The notes beneath the pieces are model-generated. The model worked only from the letters and a program-made list of their open reading frames with translations. It did no database searches and had not been told where the DNA came from. A program made the translations under genes and the position numbers. Shown here piece by piece: positions 26,055 to 34,694 of a stretch of 64,000 bases of DNA. Source of the stretch: an uncultured Bacteroidales bacterium (lineage in GTDB: Bacteria; Bacteroidota; Bacteroidia; Bacteroidales; FEN-979). The first letter of the stretch is position 1. Each line of letters opens with the position of its first letter. The DNA lies in NCBI GenBank assembly GCA_903916595.1, contig CAIWXI010000030.1:1-64000 (forward strand), given 5' to 3'.

Positions 26055-27620
26055 CTACTCTTCAAATTTTACTTTGGTTAATTGAAATACAAACCTCTTG
26101 TTGTTGCTCTCCAGAGCCACGTTTTTTATTTCCTGGAACCCATAGCACAGAAAAAAACTGTCGTACCATGGCATCAATCCACTCCTGGTTTCTGTAATAA
26201 GTTTATCGTCAGGGTATTTTGATTCCAGTAAACTAAATTCAATTTTGCCTGTAGTTTCTTCATTATGAATCACTTTGGAAGCAATTTTTCCTCCTGTATA
26301 GTAGGCCAGAAGCATTGTATCGCCATGGAACCTTGTGACTACCTTAGGATTCAGATCAGAACTTATCATGTCTTTAAATTCCATGATATTGTCCCATAAT
26401 TTCTGTCCATCTGAATTAAATGCTGTAAATATAGCGCCTGTAAACTTGTAACCGTCGAAAACCGAATAAGAATTTGTAAACGGCCGGCCGTAGAAATCGA
26501 AATCAGTATAATTCTCTGAATGAAACTGCGGATAAAAGACCTCCGAAACGCCGATATACTGACCTTCATGTTCTATAGGCTCATGTTGAATAACACTGAA
26601 ATCCAAAGAGTATTCTCCAATATTTTTATTTTTTTTTAATGCCTTCTTCTTCAGATCGATGAGATCTTTACTGCTCAGAAGAGTGCTGATGCTTTTTAGT
26701 TCCAGGAAGTTTATAAAATTCAGGTTTTTTTGATTTCCGGGAACGATAAGGCTGGTAAAGATTCCCGAGGATTGATCAGGAGTTTTGTTTTTCGTGGAAG
26801 CCCTGCCCGAATTCAGCCGGTAGGTTCCGATTACGAGCTGATCACCCTTCTGATCTGATATTGCTTGAAACCCGGTGAACTCCCTGTCCTGGTTTATGGC
26901 ACTGATTCTGACCGAAATCTTTTCATTTCCGATGGTATCGAAGACCTTATACCAATGTTCAACTTCCTTTTTATTTAACGTTTTTGTTACAATTGCTTTT
27001 ATAGCAGGGCCGACGGTATCAATCTGAAACCAGCGGAAAGCCGCCGGATTTTCGCGATCAATCAGAAAACCTTTGCTGTGATTTGACTTCAAATCGAGGA
27101 TCTCGACTGCCGCCTGGCCGGTTTTATGGTTAAGGGCCAGGAAAGCATAGCGGCCCAGAACATAAAAAAAATCGGGTTCGGAATTAGCGGGCACTTTTGT
27201 GATGTTCGGAATAAAACTACCTTTTTTAAGAGCAATCCTTAGTATTTCAAGAGGCTGATCCACACTTTTCATTTTCCCATTATAAGTAAAAACGAGAAAA
27301 ACAGTATCTCCGGAAAAAAATTTAAATCTGAAATCAAGGTCTTCTGAGAGGGGAAGGCTCTTCACCCATTTCTGATGCAGATCCTCATCATAAAAAGAGA
27401 AATACCATTTTATTCTTTGAGCATCAGCTACCTCCACGCTTTTGAAAAATATCAGGGCTCCGTCCCGCCCGCAGGGAATTGCACGATAAGACTCCTTGTC
27501 AGTCCTGGCAGGAATCTCAACCCTTGCAGCCTCATCTTCCCTTATCGAATTGGCTTGCTGAGCAATAAGAAGAGGTAGAAATAGAACACAGGACAATGCA
27601 GATAAGATCAGCCTTTGCAT
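26055..27620 (-). CDS. Secreted protein of unknown function, possible beta-propeller
   Basis: A 521-residue protein with a signal peptide (MQRLILSALSCVLFLPLLIA, cleavage before QQANS). The mature part consists of repeated strand-rich stretches such as IKWYFSFYDEDLHQKWVKSL, SGDTVFLVFTYNGKM, FFYVLGRYAFLALNHKTGQ and GYKFTGAIFTAFNSDGQKLW. This fits a beta-propeller-like fold seen in Bacteroidota periplasmic or surface proteins of unknown role. I do not recognise a named family or catalytic motif. A -7 box is at 27640-27647. It ends two bases from the convergent lipoprotein gene. Confidence 0.75.
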   Translation of the reverse strand: MQRLILSALSCVLFLPLLIAQQANSIREDEAARVEIPARTDKESYRAIPCGRDGALIFFKSVEVADAQRIKWYFSFYDEDLHQKWVKSLPLSEDLDFRFKFFSGDTVFLVFTYNGKMKSVDQPLEILRIALKKGSFIPNITKVPANSEPDFFYVLGRYAFLALNHKTGQAAVEILDLKSNHSKGFLIDRENPAAFRWFQIDTVGPAIKAIVTKTLNKKEVEHWYKVFDTIGNEKISVRISAINQDREFTGFQAISDQKGDQLVIGTYRLNSGRASTKNKTPDQSSGIFTSLIVPGNQKNLNFINFLELKSISTLLSSKDLIDLKKKALKKNKNIGEYSLDFSVIQHEPIEHEGQYIGVSEVFYPQFHSENYTDFDFYGRPFTNSYSVFDGYKFTGAIFTAFNSDGQKLWDNIMEFKDMISSDLNPKVVTRFHGDTMLLAYYTGGKIASKVIHNEETTGKIEFSLLESKYPDDKLITETRSGLMPWYDSFFLCYGFQEIKNVALESNNKRFVFQLTKVKFEE

Positions 27621-27639
27621 AACGAATGAGTTTCCGGGG

Positions 27640-27647
27640 CAAAAATA
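27640..27647 (-). promoter_or_regulatory. Candidate -7 box (TATTTTTG) for the secreted protein
   Basis: Minus-strand TATTTTTG, 20 bases upstream of the ATG at 27620, immediately after the dnaK terminator. Confidence 0.55.
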
Positions 27648-27650
27648 AAG

Positions 27651-27684
27651 AAAAAAAGGCCGGCACCTTGCGGGACGGCCTTGA
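27651..27684 (-). terminator. Terminator of dnaK
   Basis: On the minus strand AAGGCCG ... CGGCCTT pairs around a 13-base loop, followed by a T-run. It lies 20 bases after the dnaK stop. Confidence 0.85.
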
Positions 27685-27704
27685 ATTGATTTAATATAGT
27701 TTGA

Positions 27705-29639
27705 TTACTTATCCTTCACTTCCTCGAAGTCAACATCAGTAACCTCATCGTTACCTGATCCTTTCTGATGGCCACTCTGTTCCTGGCCTGGCTGAGGACC
27801 GGATTGTGTACCGGATTGCGGACCCTGCTGGGCTCCCTGGGTGTTCTTGTACATCTCCTCGCTGGCTACCTGCCAGATAGCGTTCAGATTTGCAAGAGCC
27901 CCGTCAATTGCAGCCACGTCGTGGTTTTTATGAGCTTTTTTCAATTCCTCCAGGGCTTTTTCGATTCCGCCTTTTTTATCGGCAGGTATCTTGTCGCCAA
28001 ATTCCTTGAGTTGCTTCTCTGTCTGGAAGATCATAGTGTCGGCCTGATTTACCTTGTCGATTTCTTCCTTCATCTTCTTATCAGAATCTGCATTTCGCTG
28101 GGCTTCTTCTTTCATTTTCCTGATATCCTCTTCAGAAAGACCTGATGAAGCTTCAATCCTGATCTGCTGGGATTTACCTGTAGCTTTGTCCTTCGCGGTT
28201 ACATGCAGAATTCCGTTGGCATCAATGTCAAAGATGACTTCAACCTGAGGGATGCCTCTGGGAGCAGGGGGTATCCCATCGAGGTGGAACCTGCCGATGC
28301 TCTTGTTCTGCGTTGCCATGGGTCGTTCACCCTGAAGCACATGGATCTCAACAGAAGTCTGACTATCGGCTGCAGTCGAAAACACTTCCGATTTTTTAGT
28401 TGGGATAGTCGTATTGGACTCGATCAGCTTGGTCAATACTCCACCCAGGGTTTCAATACCTAATGAAAGCGGGGTGACGTCGAGAAGCAATACATCCTTA
28501 ACCTCACCGGTAAGAACACCTCCCTGTATTGCGGCACCCACGGCCACTACTTCATCGGGATTAACACCCTTGGAAGGCTCTTTTCCAAAGAAATCCTTAA
28601 CAATCTTCTGAATAGCAGGGATTCTTGTTGATCCTCCAACTAAAATCACTTCGTCTACATCCGAAGCTTTCATTCCCGCATCTTTCAGCGCCTGCTGACA
28701 GGGAGGAATAGTCGACTGCATCAGATTGTCGATAAGCTGTTCAAACTTTGACCTTGATAATTTTTTCACAAGATGCTTAGGCACACCGTCAACCGGCATA
28801 ATATAAGGCAGGTTAATTTCGGTTTCCATTGAGCTTGAAAGTTCAATCTTAGCCTTTTCGGAAGCTTCTTTCAAACGCTGCAAAGCCATCGGGTCCTTAC
28901 GGAGGTCTATCCCTTCATCCTTCAGAAATTCATCGGCCAGCCAGTCAATCACGATGTGATCAAAATCATCGCCTCCCAAATGAGTATTTCCATTGGTCGA
29001 CTTCACCTCAAATACGCCGTCGCCGAGCTCAAGTATTGAGATATCAAATGTTCCACCCCCAAGGTCATAAACGGCTACCTTGATGTCCTTATGCTTCTTG
29101 TCAAGGCCGTATGCAAGCGCAGCCGCTGTAGGTTCATTAATGATACGTTTTACAGTAAGGCCGGCAATTTCACCAGCCTCTTTGGTTGCCTGCCTTTGCG
29201 AATCACTAAAATAAGCCGGAACTGTAATTACAGCTTCCTTGATTTCCTGTCCAAGATAGTCTTCGGCAGTTTTCTTCATTTTCTGAAGTACCATGGCGGA
29301 TATTTCCTGGGGAGTATATAATTTCCCGTTTATATCAACCCGTGGTGTATTATTTTCACCCTTGACGACTTTGTAAGGTACTCGCTTTGTCTCAACCTGC
29401 ACCTGGTCAAAAGTCTCACCCATAAAGCGCTTTATTGAGAACACCGTGTTCCTGGGGTTAGTGATAGCCTGACGTTTAGCAGGATCTCCCACTTTTCTTT
29501 CCCCATTGTCGGTAAAGGCAACGATAGAAGGTGTTGTTCTTCTTCCTTCACTGTTTGCAATAACAACAGGCTCATTACCTTCCATCACTGCAACACAGGA
29601 ATTTGTTGTTCCTAAATCAATTCCAATTATTTTTCCCAT
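27705..29639 (-). CDS. dnaK: Molecular chaperone DnaK (Hsp70)
   Basis: A 644-residue Hsp70. The N-terminal ATPase begins [19 protein letters not shown] and contains [19 protein letters not shown] and [16 protein letters not shown]. The substrate-binding domain has [14 protein letters not shown], and the tail is [16 protein letters not shown] followed by the acidic end [15 protein letters not shown]. It folds and refolds cytosolic proteins with DnaJ and GrpE; neither dnaJ nor grpE is adjacent, although a CbpA-type J-protein lies at 57807. A strong AAGGAG ribosome-binding site precedes the ATG, which is unusual in this phylum. Upstream is a distinctive control region at 29680-29739. It ends at its own hairpin and appears monocistronic. 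Confidence 0.98.
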   Translation of the reverse strand: MGKIIGIDLGTTNSCVAVMEGNEPVVIANSEGRRTTPSIVAFTDNGERKVGDPAKRQAITNPRNTVFSIKRFMGETFDQVQVETKRVPYKVVKGENNTPRVDINGKLYTPQEISAMVLQKMKKTAEDYLGQEIKEAVITVPAYFSDSQRQATKEAGEIAGLTVKRIINEPTAAALAYGLDKKHKDIKVAVYDLGGGTFDISILELGDGVFEVKSTNGNTHLGGDDFDHIVIDWLADEFLKDEGIDLRKDPMALQRLKEASEKAKIELSSSMETEINLPYIMPVDGVPKHLVKKLSRSKFEQLIDNLMQSTIPPCQQALKDAGMKASDVDEVILVGGSTRIPAIQKIVKDFFGKEPSKGVNPDEVVAVGAAIQGGVLTGEVKDVLLLDVTPLSLGIETLGGVLTKLIESNTTIPTKKSEVFSTAADSQTSVEIHVLQGERPMATQNKSIGRFHLDGIPPAPRGIPQVEVIFDIDANGILHVTAKDKATGKSQQIRIEASSGLSEEDIRKMKEEAQRNADSDKKMKEEIDKVNQADTMIFQTEKQLKEFGDKIPADKKGGIEKALEELKKAHKNHDVAAIDGALANLNAIWQVASEEMYKNTQGAQQGPQSGTQSGPQPGQEQSGHQKGSGNDEVTDVDFEEVKDK

Positions 29640-29679
29640 AATATGTATCTCCTTTCATTGTAAATTTTGAGAAGTAAGA

Positions 29680-29739
29680 CACAAATGTCAATCATTGTGC
29701 CAAAAGGAAAAACCCTGACAAAAAATGACAAAACGACAG
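29680..29739 (-). promoter_or_regulatory. Control region of dnaK: TGTCA repeats and a sigma-54-like element
   Basis: Read on the minus strand, CTGTCGTTTTGTCA then TTTTTTGTCAGGG gives three spaced TGTC copies (29715-29739). About ten bases later comes TTTGGCACAATGATTGACAT (29685-29704). TTGGCACA matches a sigma-54 -24 box; the -12 position reads TTGAC instead of TTGC. No TAnnTTTG box is visible here. The arrangement fits a regulated, heat-shock or enhancer-dependent promoter, but this is inference. Confidence 0.4.
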
Positions 29740-29755
29740 AAAAAGAGGATGAAAA

Positions 29756-30745
29756 TTAAAAGCCCAGGTCTTTGGTATGCTGGTTAGTCTTGATCTCGCG
29801 TAGTGTAAAGTCACTGAAAAGGAGTGAATCGATCGATTGGACGTTACGCGCTGTAAACAGTCCGATTCCATTAATTATATCAGAAAAGGCAGGTCTCTCC
29901 TGAATGATAGTCATTGAGGGTTCCGTTACATCCATATATGTACTCAGGTCTTCCGAGCCGACAGTAAAGATGAAATCACAATCCCGCAGAGCTCTTGTAA
30001 CATTAGGATTTACAGAAATATGTGAACCCATAAAAACAAAAAAGGCATCTCCGCTGATGAAGTGATCCATCGTCTGACCACCTTTGTCGGAAAACGACCT
30101 GATATCGCTGAGGGCAAGCCAGTCCAGCGTTTTTATTACAGTTGAATTCGGAACTCCGATAGTCGCTTCGGCATACCTAATCCTGATGTTTACCTGGTAA
30201 CGCTTGCCAGATTTGGCAGAGATCCATTTCACCTCGGTACTTTTACCGGCCTGGAAGCTTGCAGGCGCAACCGACATGGGGATTTCAACATCCAGTTCAC
30301 CAATAAGACTTGTATTCCCTTCAACCAATTTACCGGTTACCGTATTTTTGACACTCAGATGGTATGTCAGCTGAGAGGTAAGTTTGGCAGTAGTACAATA
30401 GACTTTCTGTACCGGGAAATAGAAAACACCACTGTCTTTGTTGGTGATCAACGTGTCATGAAGAATAATCGTACGAAGAAACTCTGAACCGTTATATTCA
30501 TCCATAGTCACCAAAAGCGGCTGGGAGTAATTGCTTGAATCCGGAATCTGTGCAAATTGCAATGCGTTGCCGGGGCCCAGAAAGGCTTTGGTGATTTTCA
30601 CATAATGAACAGTTTCAGTCTGGTCAAGAAGTCCGTATACAACAGTAATGTCTTTCCATGCAGCATTGACATCAAGCGTTTTTTTGCATGAAGAAAGAGA
30701 AAACATAGCTATGGAAAAAACCAGCAGAAAGCAGTAATTTTTCAT
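29756..30745 (-). CDS. Lipoprotein, DUF4249-like
   Basis: A 329-residue lipoprotein starting MKNYCFLLVFSIAMFSL, with lipobox LSSCKK and Cys near residue 20. The mature part is beta-rich: ITVVYGLLDQTETVHYVKIT, LTYHLSVKNTVTGKLVEG, EVKWISAKSGKRYQVNIRIR, DCDFIFTVGSEDLSTYMDV. The opening, where a value is scored by 'gain of a lipoprotein after VYGLLD', resembles DUF4249-type outer-membrane lipoproteins of Bacteroidota, though I am not certain of the family. The ATG at 30745 is preferred over the longer frame to 30826, because a -7 box sits at 30772-30779. It is divergent from panB. Confidence 0.7.
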   Translation of the reverse strand: MKNYCFLLVFSIAMFSLSSCKKTLDVNAAWKDITVVYGLLDQTETVHYVKITKAFLGPGNALQFAQIPDSSNYSQPLLVTMDEYNGSEFLRTIILHDTLITNKDSGVFYFPVQKVYCTTAKLTSQLTYHLSVKNTVTGKLVEGNTSLIGELDVEIPMSVAPASFQAGKSTEVKWISAKSGKRYQVNIRIRYAEATIGVPNSTVIKTLDWLALSDIRSFSDKGGQTMDHFISGDAFFVFMGSHISVNPNVTRALRDCDFIFTVGSEDLSTYMDVTEPSMTIIQERPAFSDIINGIGLFTARNVQSIDSLLFSDFTLREIKTNQHTKDLGF

Positions 30746-30771
30746 GTATCGGCAGCATAATGATCGTTTCG

Positions 30772-30779
30772 CAAAGATA
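30772..30779 (-). promoter_or_regulatory. Candidate -7 box (TATCTTTG) for the DUF4249-like lipoprotein
   Basis: Minus-strand TATCTTTG, 27 bases before the ATG at 30745. It lies within the longer alternative frame, so it also decides the start. Confidence 0.6.
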
Positions 30780-30838
30780 ATTATTCTTTTGATTGGTATT
30801 GAATTAAAAGTCAGGGTAGGAAACATATTTTATTGTAA

Positions 30839-30846
30839 TACCTTTG
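30839..30846 (+). promoter_or_regulatory. Candidate -7 box (TACCTTTG) for the panB operon
   Basis: TACCTTTG, 18 bases before the panB ATG at 30865. It overlaps an alternative TTG start at 30844, which it makes unlikely. No clear -33. Confidence 0.6.
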
Positions 30847-30864
30847 CAGTTAAATTTTACATTT

Positions 30865-31689
30865 ATGGCGGTTTCCTATTCATTCCGTAACGTCACTAAA
30901 GTGACCACCCATGTGCTGCAGGAGATGAAGGTAAAAGGAGAGAAAATTGCGATGCTCACAGCATATGATTTTTCTTTTGCCAGGATTTTAGAGAGTACCG
31001 GTATCGATATCATTCTGGTTGGAGATTCGGCTTCGAACGTGATGGCAGGCTATTCTTCCACGTTACCAATCACATTGAACGAGATGATCTATCACGCCTC
31101 CTCTGTTGTGAGGGCCGTGAAAAGGGCTTTAGTGGTTGTAGACCTTCCATTCGGCACATACCAGGGTAACTCCAAGGAAGCTCTGAATTCCGCGATCAGA
31201 ATCATGAAGGAAAGTGGCGCCGACGCGGTAAAAATGGAAGGTGGCAAGGAGATTATCGAATCGGTTGACCGGATCTTGTCGGCCGGGATCCCGGTAATGG
31301 GTCATCTTGGACTCACTCCCCAGTCTATCCATAAATTCGGGACCTATGTAGTTCGGGCAACAACCGAATCAGAGGCTGCAAAGCTTTTCGAAGATGCCCG
31401 TCTTCTTGAGAAATCAGGCTGTTTTGCAATTGTACTCGAAAAAATTCCTGCAAAACTTGGGGGAAAAGTGGCCAGAGAACTTAAAATCCCGCTTATCGGG
31501 ATTGGAGCCGGGGCTGAAGTCGACGGTCAGGTTCTCGTTTTACACGATATGCTGGGTATTACCATGGAATTCTCTCCCCGTTTCCTCCGCCGGTATCACA
31601 ATCTGTCTGAAGAAATAAAGGGAGCCGTAGACTCGTATATCTCTGATATCAAATCGCTCAATTTTCCGAATGAACGCGAGCAGTATTGA
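30865..31689 (+). CDS. panB: 3-methyl-2-oxobutanoate hydroxymethyltransferase
   Basis: A 274-residue PanB, which makes ketopantoate from 2-oxoisovalerate and methylene-tetrahydrofolate, the first committed step toward pantothenate and CoA. Motifs are [40 protein letters not shown] (metal-binding Asp), [36 protein letters not shown] and [24 protein letters not shown] at 30865 chosen after the -7 box. First gene of a plus-strand run; the pseudouridine synthase gene overlaps its end by 20 bases. panC and panD are 20 kb away in this window. Confidence 0.97.
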   Translation: MAVSYSFRNVTKVTTHVLQEMKVKGEKIAMLTAYDFSFARILESTGIDIILVGDSASNVMAGYSSTLPITLNEMIYHASSVVRAVKRALVVVDLPFGTYQGNSKEALNSAIRIMKESGADAVKMEGGKEIIESVDRILSAGIPVMGHLGLTPQSIHKFGTYVVRATTESEAAKLFEDARLLEKSGCFAIVLEKIPAKLGGKVARELKIPLIGIGAGAEVDGQVLVLHDMLGITMEFSPRFLRRYHNLSEEIKGAVDSYISDIKSLNFPNEREQY

Positions 31690-32380
31690 AAAAAGGGTCT
31701 TGTATGAAGACAACCACCTTCTGGTGATCAATAAGCTTCCTTCGGAAATAGTGCAGGGGGATAAAACCGGGGATGAACCTCTGAGCGATAAAATCAAATC
31801 CTACATTAAAATTAAATATAATAAACCGGGGGAAGTATTCCTGGGAGTAGTTCACCGTATCGACAGGCCTGTTAGCGGAGCTGTTGTCTTTGCGCGCACT
31901 TCCAAATCACTGAGCCGGCTCAATGAACTGCTGAAAACAGGTAAAATTAATAAAACTTACTGGGCTGTTGTTAAACAGATTCCACCCCGGGACAGCGACA
32001 GGCTGATAAATTTTTTGTGGAGGGATGAGGCAAAGAATAAAACCTTTATCAAACCTCAGATGGAAATTCATGCGCAAGTGGCCGAACTAATCTATAAAGT
32101 GATAGGAAAAAGTAAAGATTATTACCTTCTCGAAATCAACCTTATAACAGGCAGACACCACCAGATCAGGGCTCAACTTGCACATATCGGCTGTCCGATC
32201 CGGGGCGATCTGAAATATGGATACAACAGGTCTAACCAGGATGGCTCTATACACCTTCATTCAAGATCCATCTCCCTAATCCACCCTGTAAAGCAAACTC
32301 CTCTTGAGGTCGTGGCACCCGCTCCCCCTGATGCTCTCTGGAGCCATTTTGAAAGTCAGTTCAACACTTCGGGAAGTTGA
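31670..32380 (+). CDS. RluA-family pseudouridine synthase
   Basis: A 236-residue protein of the RluA/RluC/RluD family, which isomerises uridines in rRNA or tRNA. The active-site motif is [16 protein letters not shown] (catalytic Asp near residue 64, in the HRxDRxxSG context). [20 protein letters not shown] and [14 protein letters not shown] are the other conserved blocks. It has no S4 domain, so it is the short single-domain type. The exact target base cannot be told from sequence. It overlaps panB by 20 bases and the next gene by 4 bases. Confidence 0.92.
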   Translation: MNASSIEKRVLYEDNHLLVINKLPSEIVQGDKTGDEPLSDKIKSYIKIKYNKPGEVFLGVVHRIDRPVSGAVVFARTSKSLSRLNELLKTGKINKTYWAVVKQIPPRDSDRLINFLWRDEAKNKTFIKPQMEIHAQVAELIYKVIGKSKDYYLLEINLITGRHHQIRAQLAHIGCPIRGDLKYGYNRSNQDGSIHLHSRSISLIHPVKQTPLEVVAPAPPDALWSHFESQFNTSGS

Positions 32381-33165
32381 GTATTATTCACTACTCACCG
32401 GACACAACCTTTGCCCTGCAGAGCTTAGAAAGACCTGTACAGTATTATGAAACCTCGCTGTTCAGGGAACATCAGCTGCATAAAGTGACTTATGGCAGTT
32501 CCGCAAGGCAACATTATCCTGCCGACTGGATCGTGCTTTCCTTTCTCGTCTGCCTGATTCTTTTTGCCTGGGTGCAATTTTTTTATTACAAACGTCTCCG
32601 GCAAATTTGTTACGCACCGATTTCTCAACGTTTTTTCAATCTGTTAACAAAGGAAGGCAGCCTCTTTAATGAAAGGATCTCGCTTGCACTTTCAGTGATT
32701 TATCTTTTCACTTACAGCTTCTTTCTAAGCCTTATCCTGAAGGATTTTATTCCAAAGATCTCTTTGCTATTTGCTGATTATCATATTTGCATTCTGTGTT
32801 CTTCCGGTTTAATCCTCTTCTGGATGCTTAAACTATCTTTGATTCGTTTCCTCGGACAGGTTTTTCAAACAAAAAATTCCACCTGGGATTATCAGCAAAA
32901 CATTCTTGCCTTTTCATTTATTACAGGTCTTATTCTGCTTCCTCTTCTAATTCTTACAATCTTCCTTCAATCAAAAATACTACTAACTATTACATTGGCA
33001 GTCATATGTTTATTATATTTTTTTAGGGTGATGAGAGGTTTTTTTATAGGAATTTCTCTGAAGAAATTTTCCTATATATTTTTATTTGTGTATCTTTGCA
33101 GCCTCGAAATCCTGCCCCTGCTGGTAATCCTGAAAGGGTTTTACATCTTCAGCAAGAGTTTTTGA
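32377..33165 (+). CDS. DUF4271 membrane protein
   Basis: A 262-residue integral membrane protein with about six hydrophobic segments, such as WIVLSFLVCLILFAWVQFFY, LALSVIYLFTYSFFLSLIL, ILLTITLAVICLLYFF and FLFVYLCSLEILPLLVILKG. It matches the DUF4271 family, which in Bacteroidota is usually encoded directly before the hemD-like gene, as here. Function unknown. No ATG is available near the N-terminus, so translation probably starts at the TTG at 32377, overlapping the preceding stop (TTGA). Confidence 0.82.
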   Translation: MSIIHYSPDTTFALQSLERPVQYYETSLFREHQLHKVTYGSSARQHYPADWIVLSFLVCLILFAWVQFFYYKRLRQICYAPISQRFFNLLTKEGSLFNERISLALSVIYLFTYSFFLSLILKDFIPKISLLFADYHICILCSSGLILFWMLKLSLIRFLGQVFQTKNSTWDYQQNILAFSFITGLILLPLLILTIFLQSKILLTITLAVICLLYFFRVMRGFFIGISLKKFSYIFLFVYLCSLEILPLLVILKGFYIFSKSF

Positions 33166-33193
33166 TTTCATATAATGTCTGATTAAATACATT

Positions 33194-33952
33194 TTGAAAT
33201 TGAAGATCAGGAATATCCTTGTTTCCCAGCCACAGCCCACAGATTTTGAAAAGTCTCCTTATGCAGAGATTTCCCGAAAGTTCTGTGTCACCTTCACATT
33301 CAAACAATTGATCCAGATTGAGGGAGTCCCGGCGAAAGATTTCAGGAAAGACCGTATTAACATTCTCGATTATTCTGCTATAATATTTACTTCGAAGAAT
33401 GCGGTTGACCATTTTTTCAGGATCTGCAAGGAGATGCGTATTGAAGTTCCTGAAGCGATGAAATATTTCAGCATCTCTGAATCCACGGCATATTATCTTC
33501 AGAAATACGTTCAGTTCAGAAAAAGAAAAATCTTTCACAGCAAGGAAAATTTTGCATTACTGGTCGACCTGATAAAAAAGCACAAGAACGAAAAATTCCT
33601 CCTTCCTTGTTCAGATGTTCATAAACAGGATGTACCTAAAATGCTTGAAGACAGCAAGGTAGTTTATAAGAAAGCGATTATATATCGTACCCTTGCCCGC
33701 GATATGTCCGACACTGACATCACAAAATACGACATGCTGGTATTCTTTAGTCCGGCAGGGATCAAGTCGCTTTTCAAGAATTACCCGGAATTTATTCAGG
33801 GGGACATGGTAATTGCTGCTCTGGGGACAAGTGTTGCCCAGGCTGCCAAGGATGCAGGTCTGCGCCTGGATGTTGAAGCTCCAACCAAAGAAGCTCCTTC
33901 CATCACCAGCGCTATTGAACAATTTCTGACCCGGGAAGCCAAGAAAAAATAG
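33194..33952 (+). CDS. hemD: Uroporphyrinogen-III synthase-like protein
   Basis: A 252-residue HemD-family protein of tetrapyrrole synthesis, expected to cyclise hydroxymethylbilane. The two-lobe pattern is visible: an N-terminal RNILVSQPQPTD, YSAIIFTSKNAVDHFFRICK in lobe one, FLLPCSDVHKQDVPKMLED, and YDMLVFFSPAGIKSLFKNYP with VIAALGTSVAQAAKDAGL in lobe two. In Bacteroidota this gene follows DUF4271. The start is likely the TTG at 33194, since no ATG fits. HemD proteins diverge strongly, so the assignment rests on pattern and synteny. Confidence 0.85.
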   Translation: MKLKIRNILVSQPQPTDFEKSPYAEISRKFCVTFTFKQLIQIEGVPAKDFRKDRINILDYSAIIFTSKNAVDHFFRICKEMRIEVPEAMKYFSISESTAYYLQKYVQFRKRKIFHSKENFALLVDLIKKHKNEKFLLPCSDVHKQDVPKMLEDSKVVYKKAIIYRTLARDMSDTDITKYDMLVFFSPAGIKSLFKNYPEFIQGDMVIAALGTSVAQAAKDAGLRLDVEAPTKEAPSITSAIEQFLTREAKKK

Positions 33953-34007
33953 TTCAGCCCAGGATCGGTAACAACCCTCTTGAATAAGCGGTTAAATTAT
34001 CCGGAAA

Positions 34008-34397
34008 ATGTCTCTTACTCTTACAAAAAACGAACGCCTTTATGAATTCCGGCTCATTCGCGCACTTTTTGCACGGGGACGAATATTTTCGGTACCACAT
34101 ATAAAGGTCACCTGGCTGAAATGTAATGAAACGGCTGAGATTTCAAACCAGATAATGATCAGTGTACCTAAAGCAATTCACCGTAATGCGACAAACCGGA
34201 ACCTCATCAGGCGCCGTATCAGAGAATCTTACCGGCTCAACAAATCGATACTATATGACCGGCGATCATCAAAGCCGTCGCAACTCTCTTTCTGTATTAC
34301 CTATACATCGAAAGAAATCATGCCCTATAGGGCCATACAAGATAAAATAATTTTACTTTTACGGCGTTTAAAAGAAGAGTGTGAAAAAGATTTTTAG
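34008..34397 (+). CDS. rnpA: Ribonuclease P protein component
   Basis: A 129-residue basic protein, the protein subunit of RNase P that trims tRNA 5' leaders. The family signature is [16 protein letters not shown], with the N-terminal [20 protein letters not shown] and the central strand [12 protein letters not shown]. It is followed by yidD with a 17-base overlap, the common rnpA-yidD order; rpmH is not next to it here. The protein ends near a lysine/glutamate-rich tail. Confidence 0.95.
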   Translation: MSLTLTKNERLYEFRLIRALFARGRIFSVPHIKVTWLKCNETAEISNQIMISVPKAIHRNATNRNLIRRRIRESYRLNKSILYDRRSSKPSQLSFCITYTSKEIMPYRAIQDKIILLLRRLKEECEKDF

Positions 34398-34602
34398 CGG
34401 TTTTTTCATTCTTCTGATACGATTTTACCAGGGAGCTATTTCTCCCTTCCTGATGCCTTCATGCAGGTATACACCAAGCTGCTCAGAGTATGGTATAGAA
34501 GCCATAAAAAAGCACGGGCCTTTAAAAGGAGGATGGCTTACTTTGAAGCGGCTTGGCCGATGTAATCCCTGGGGCGGGAATGGGTTTGATCCGGTACCGT
34601 GA
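34381..34602 (+). CDS. yidD: Membrane protein insertion efficiency factor YidD
   Basis: A 73-residue YidD with the family motifs [32 protein letters not shown] (conserved Cys residues) and [17 protein letters not shown]. YidD assists YidC-dependent insertion of inner-membrane proteins. Translation begins at a GTG within rnpA, overlapping by 17 bases. A tandem octamer repeat follows the stop. Confidence 0.95.
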   Translation: MKKIFSGFFILLIRFYQGAISPFLMPSCRYTPSCSEYGIEAIKKHGPLKGGWLTLKRLGRCNPWGGNGFDPVP

Positions 34603-34615
34603 TAAGTACGAAGTA

Positions 34616-34661
34616 GCGAAATGGTGAAATGGTGAAATGGTGAAATGGTGAAATGGCGAAA
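34616..34661. repeat. GTGAAATG octamer array
   Basis: Five units (the first GCGAAATG, then four GTGAAATG) plus a partial unit lie between yidD and the S41 protease gene. The same octamer occurs at 37869-37936 and, on the other strand, at 14149-14182. Confidence 0.96.
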
Positions 34662-34694
34662 CAGATATTATCACGATAAAAACAAAGACTGGAT

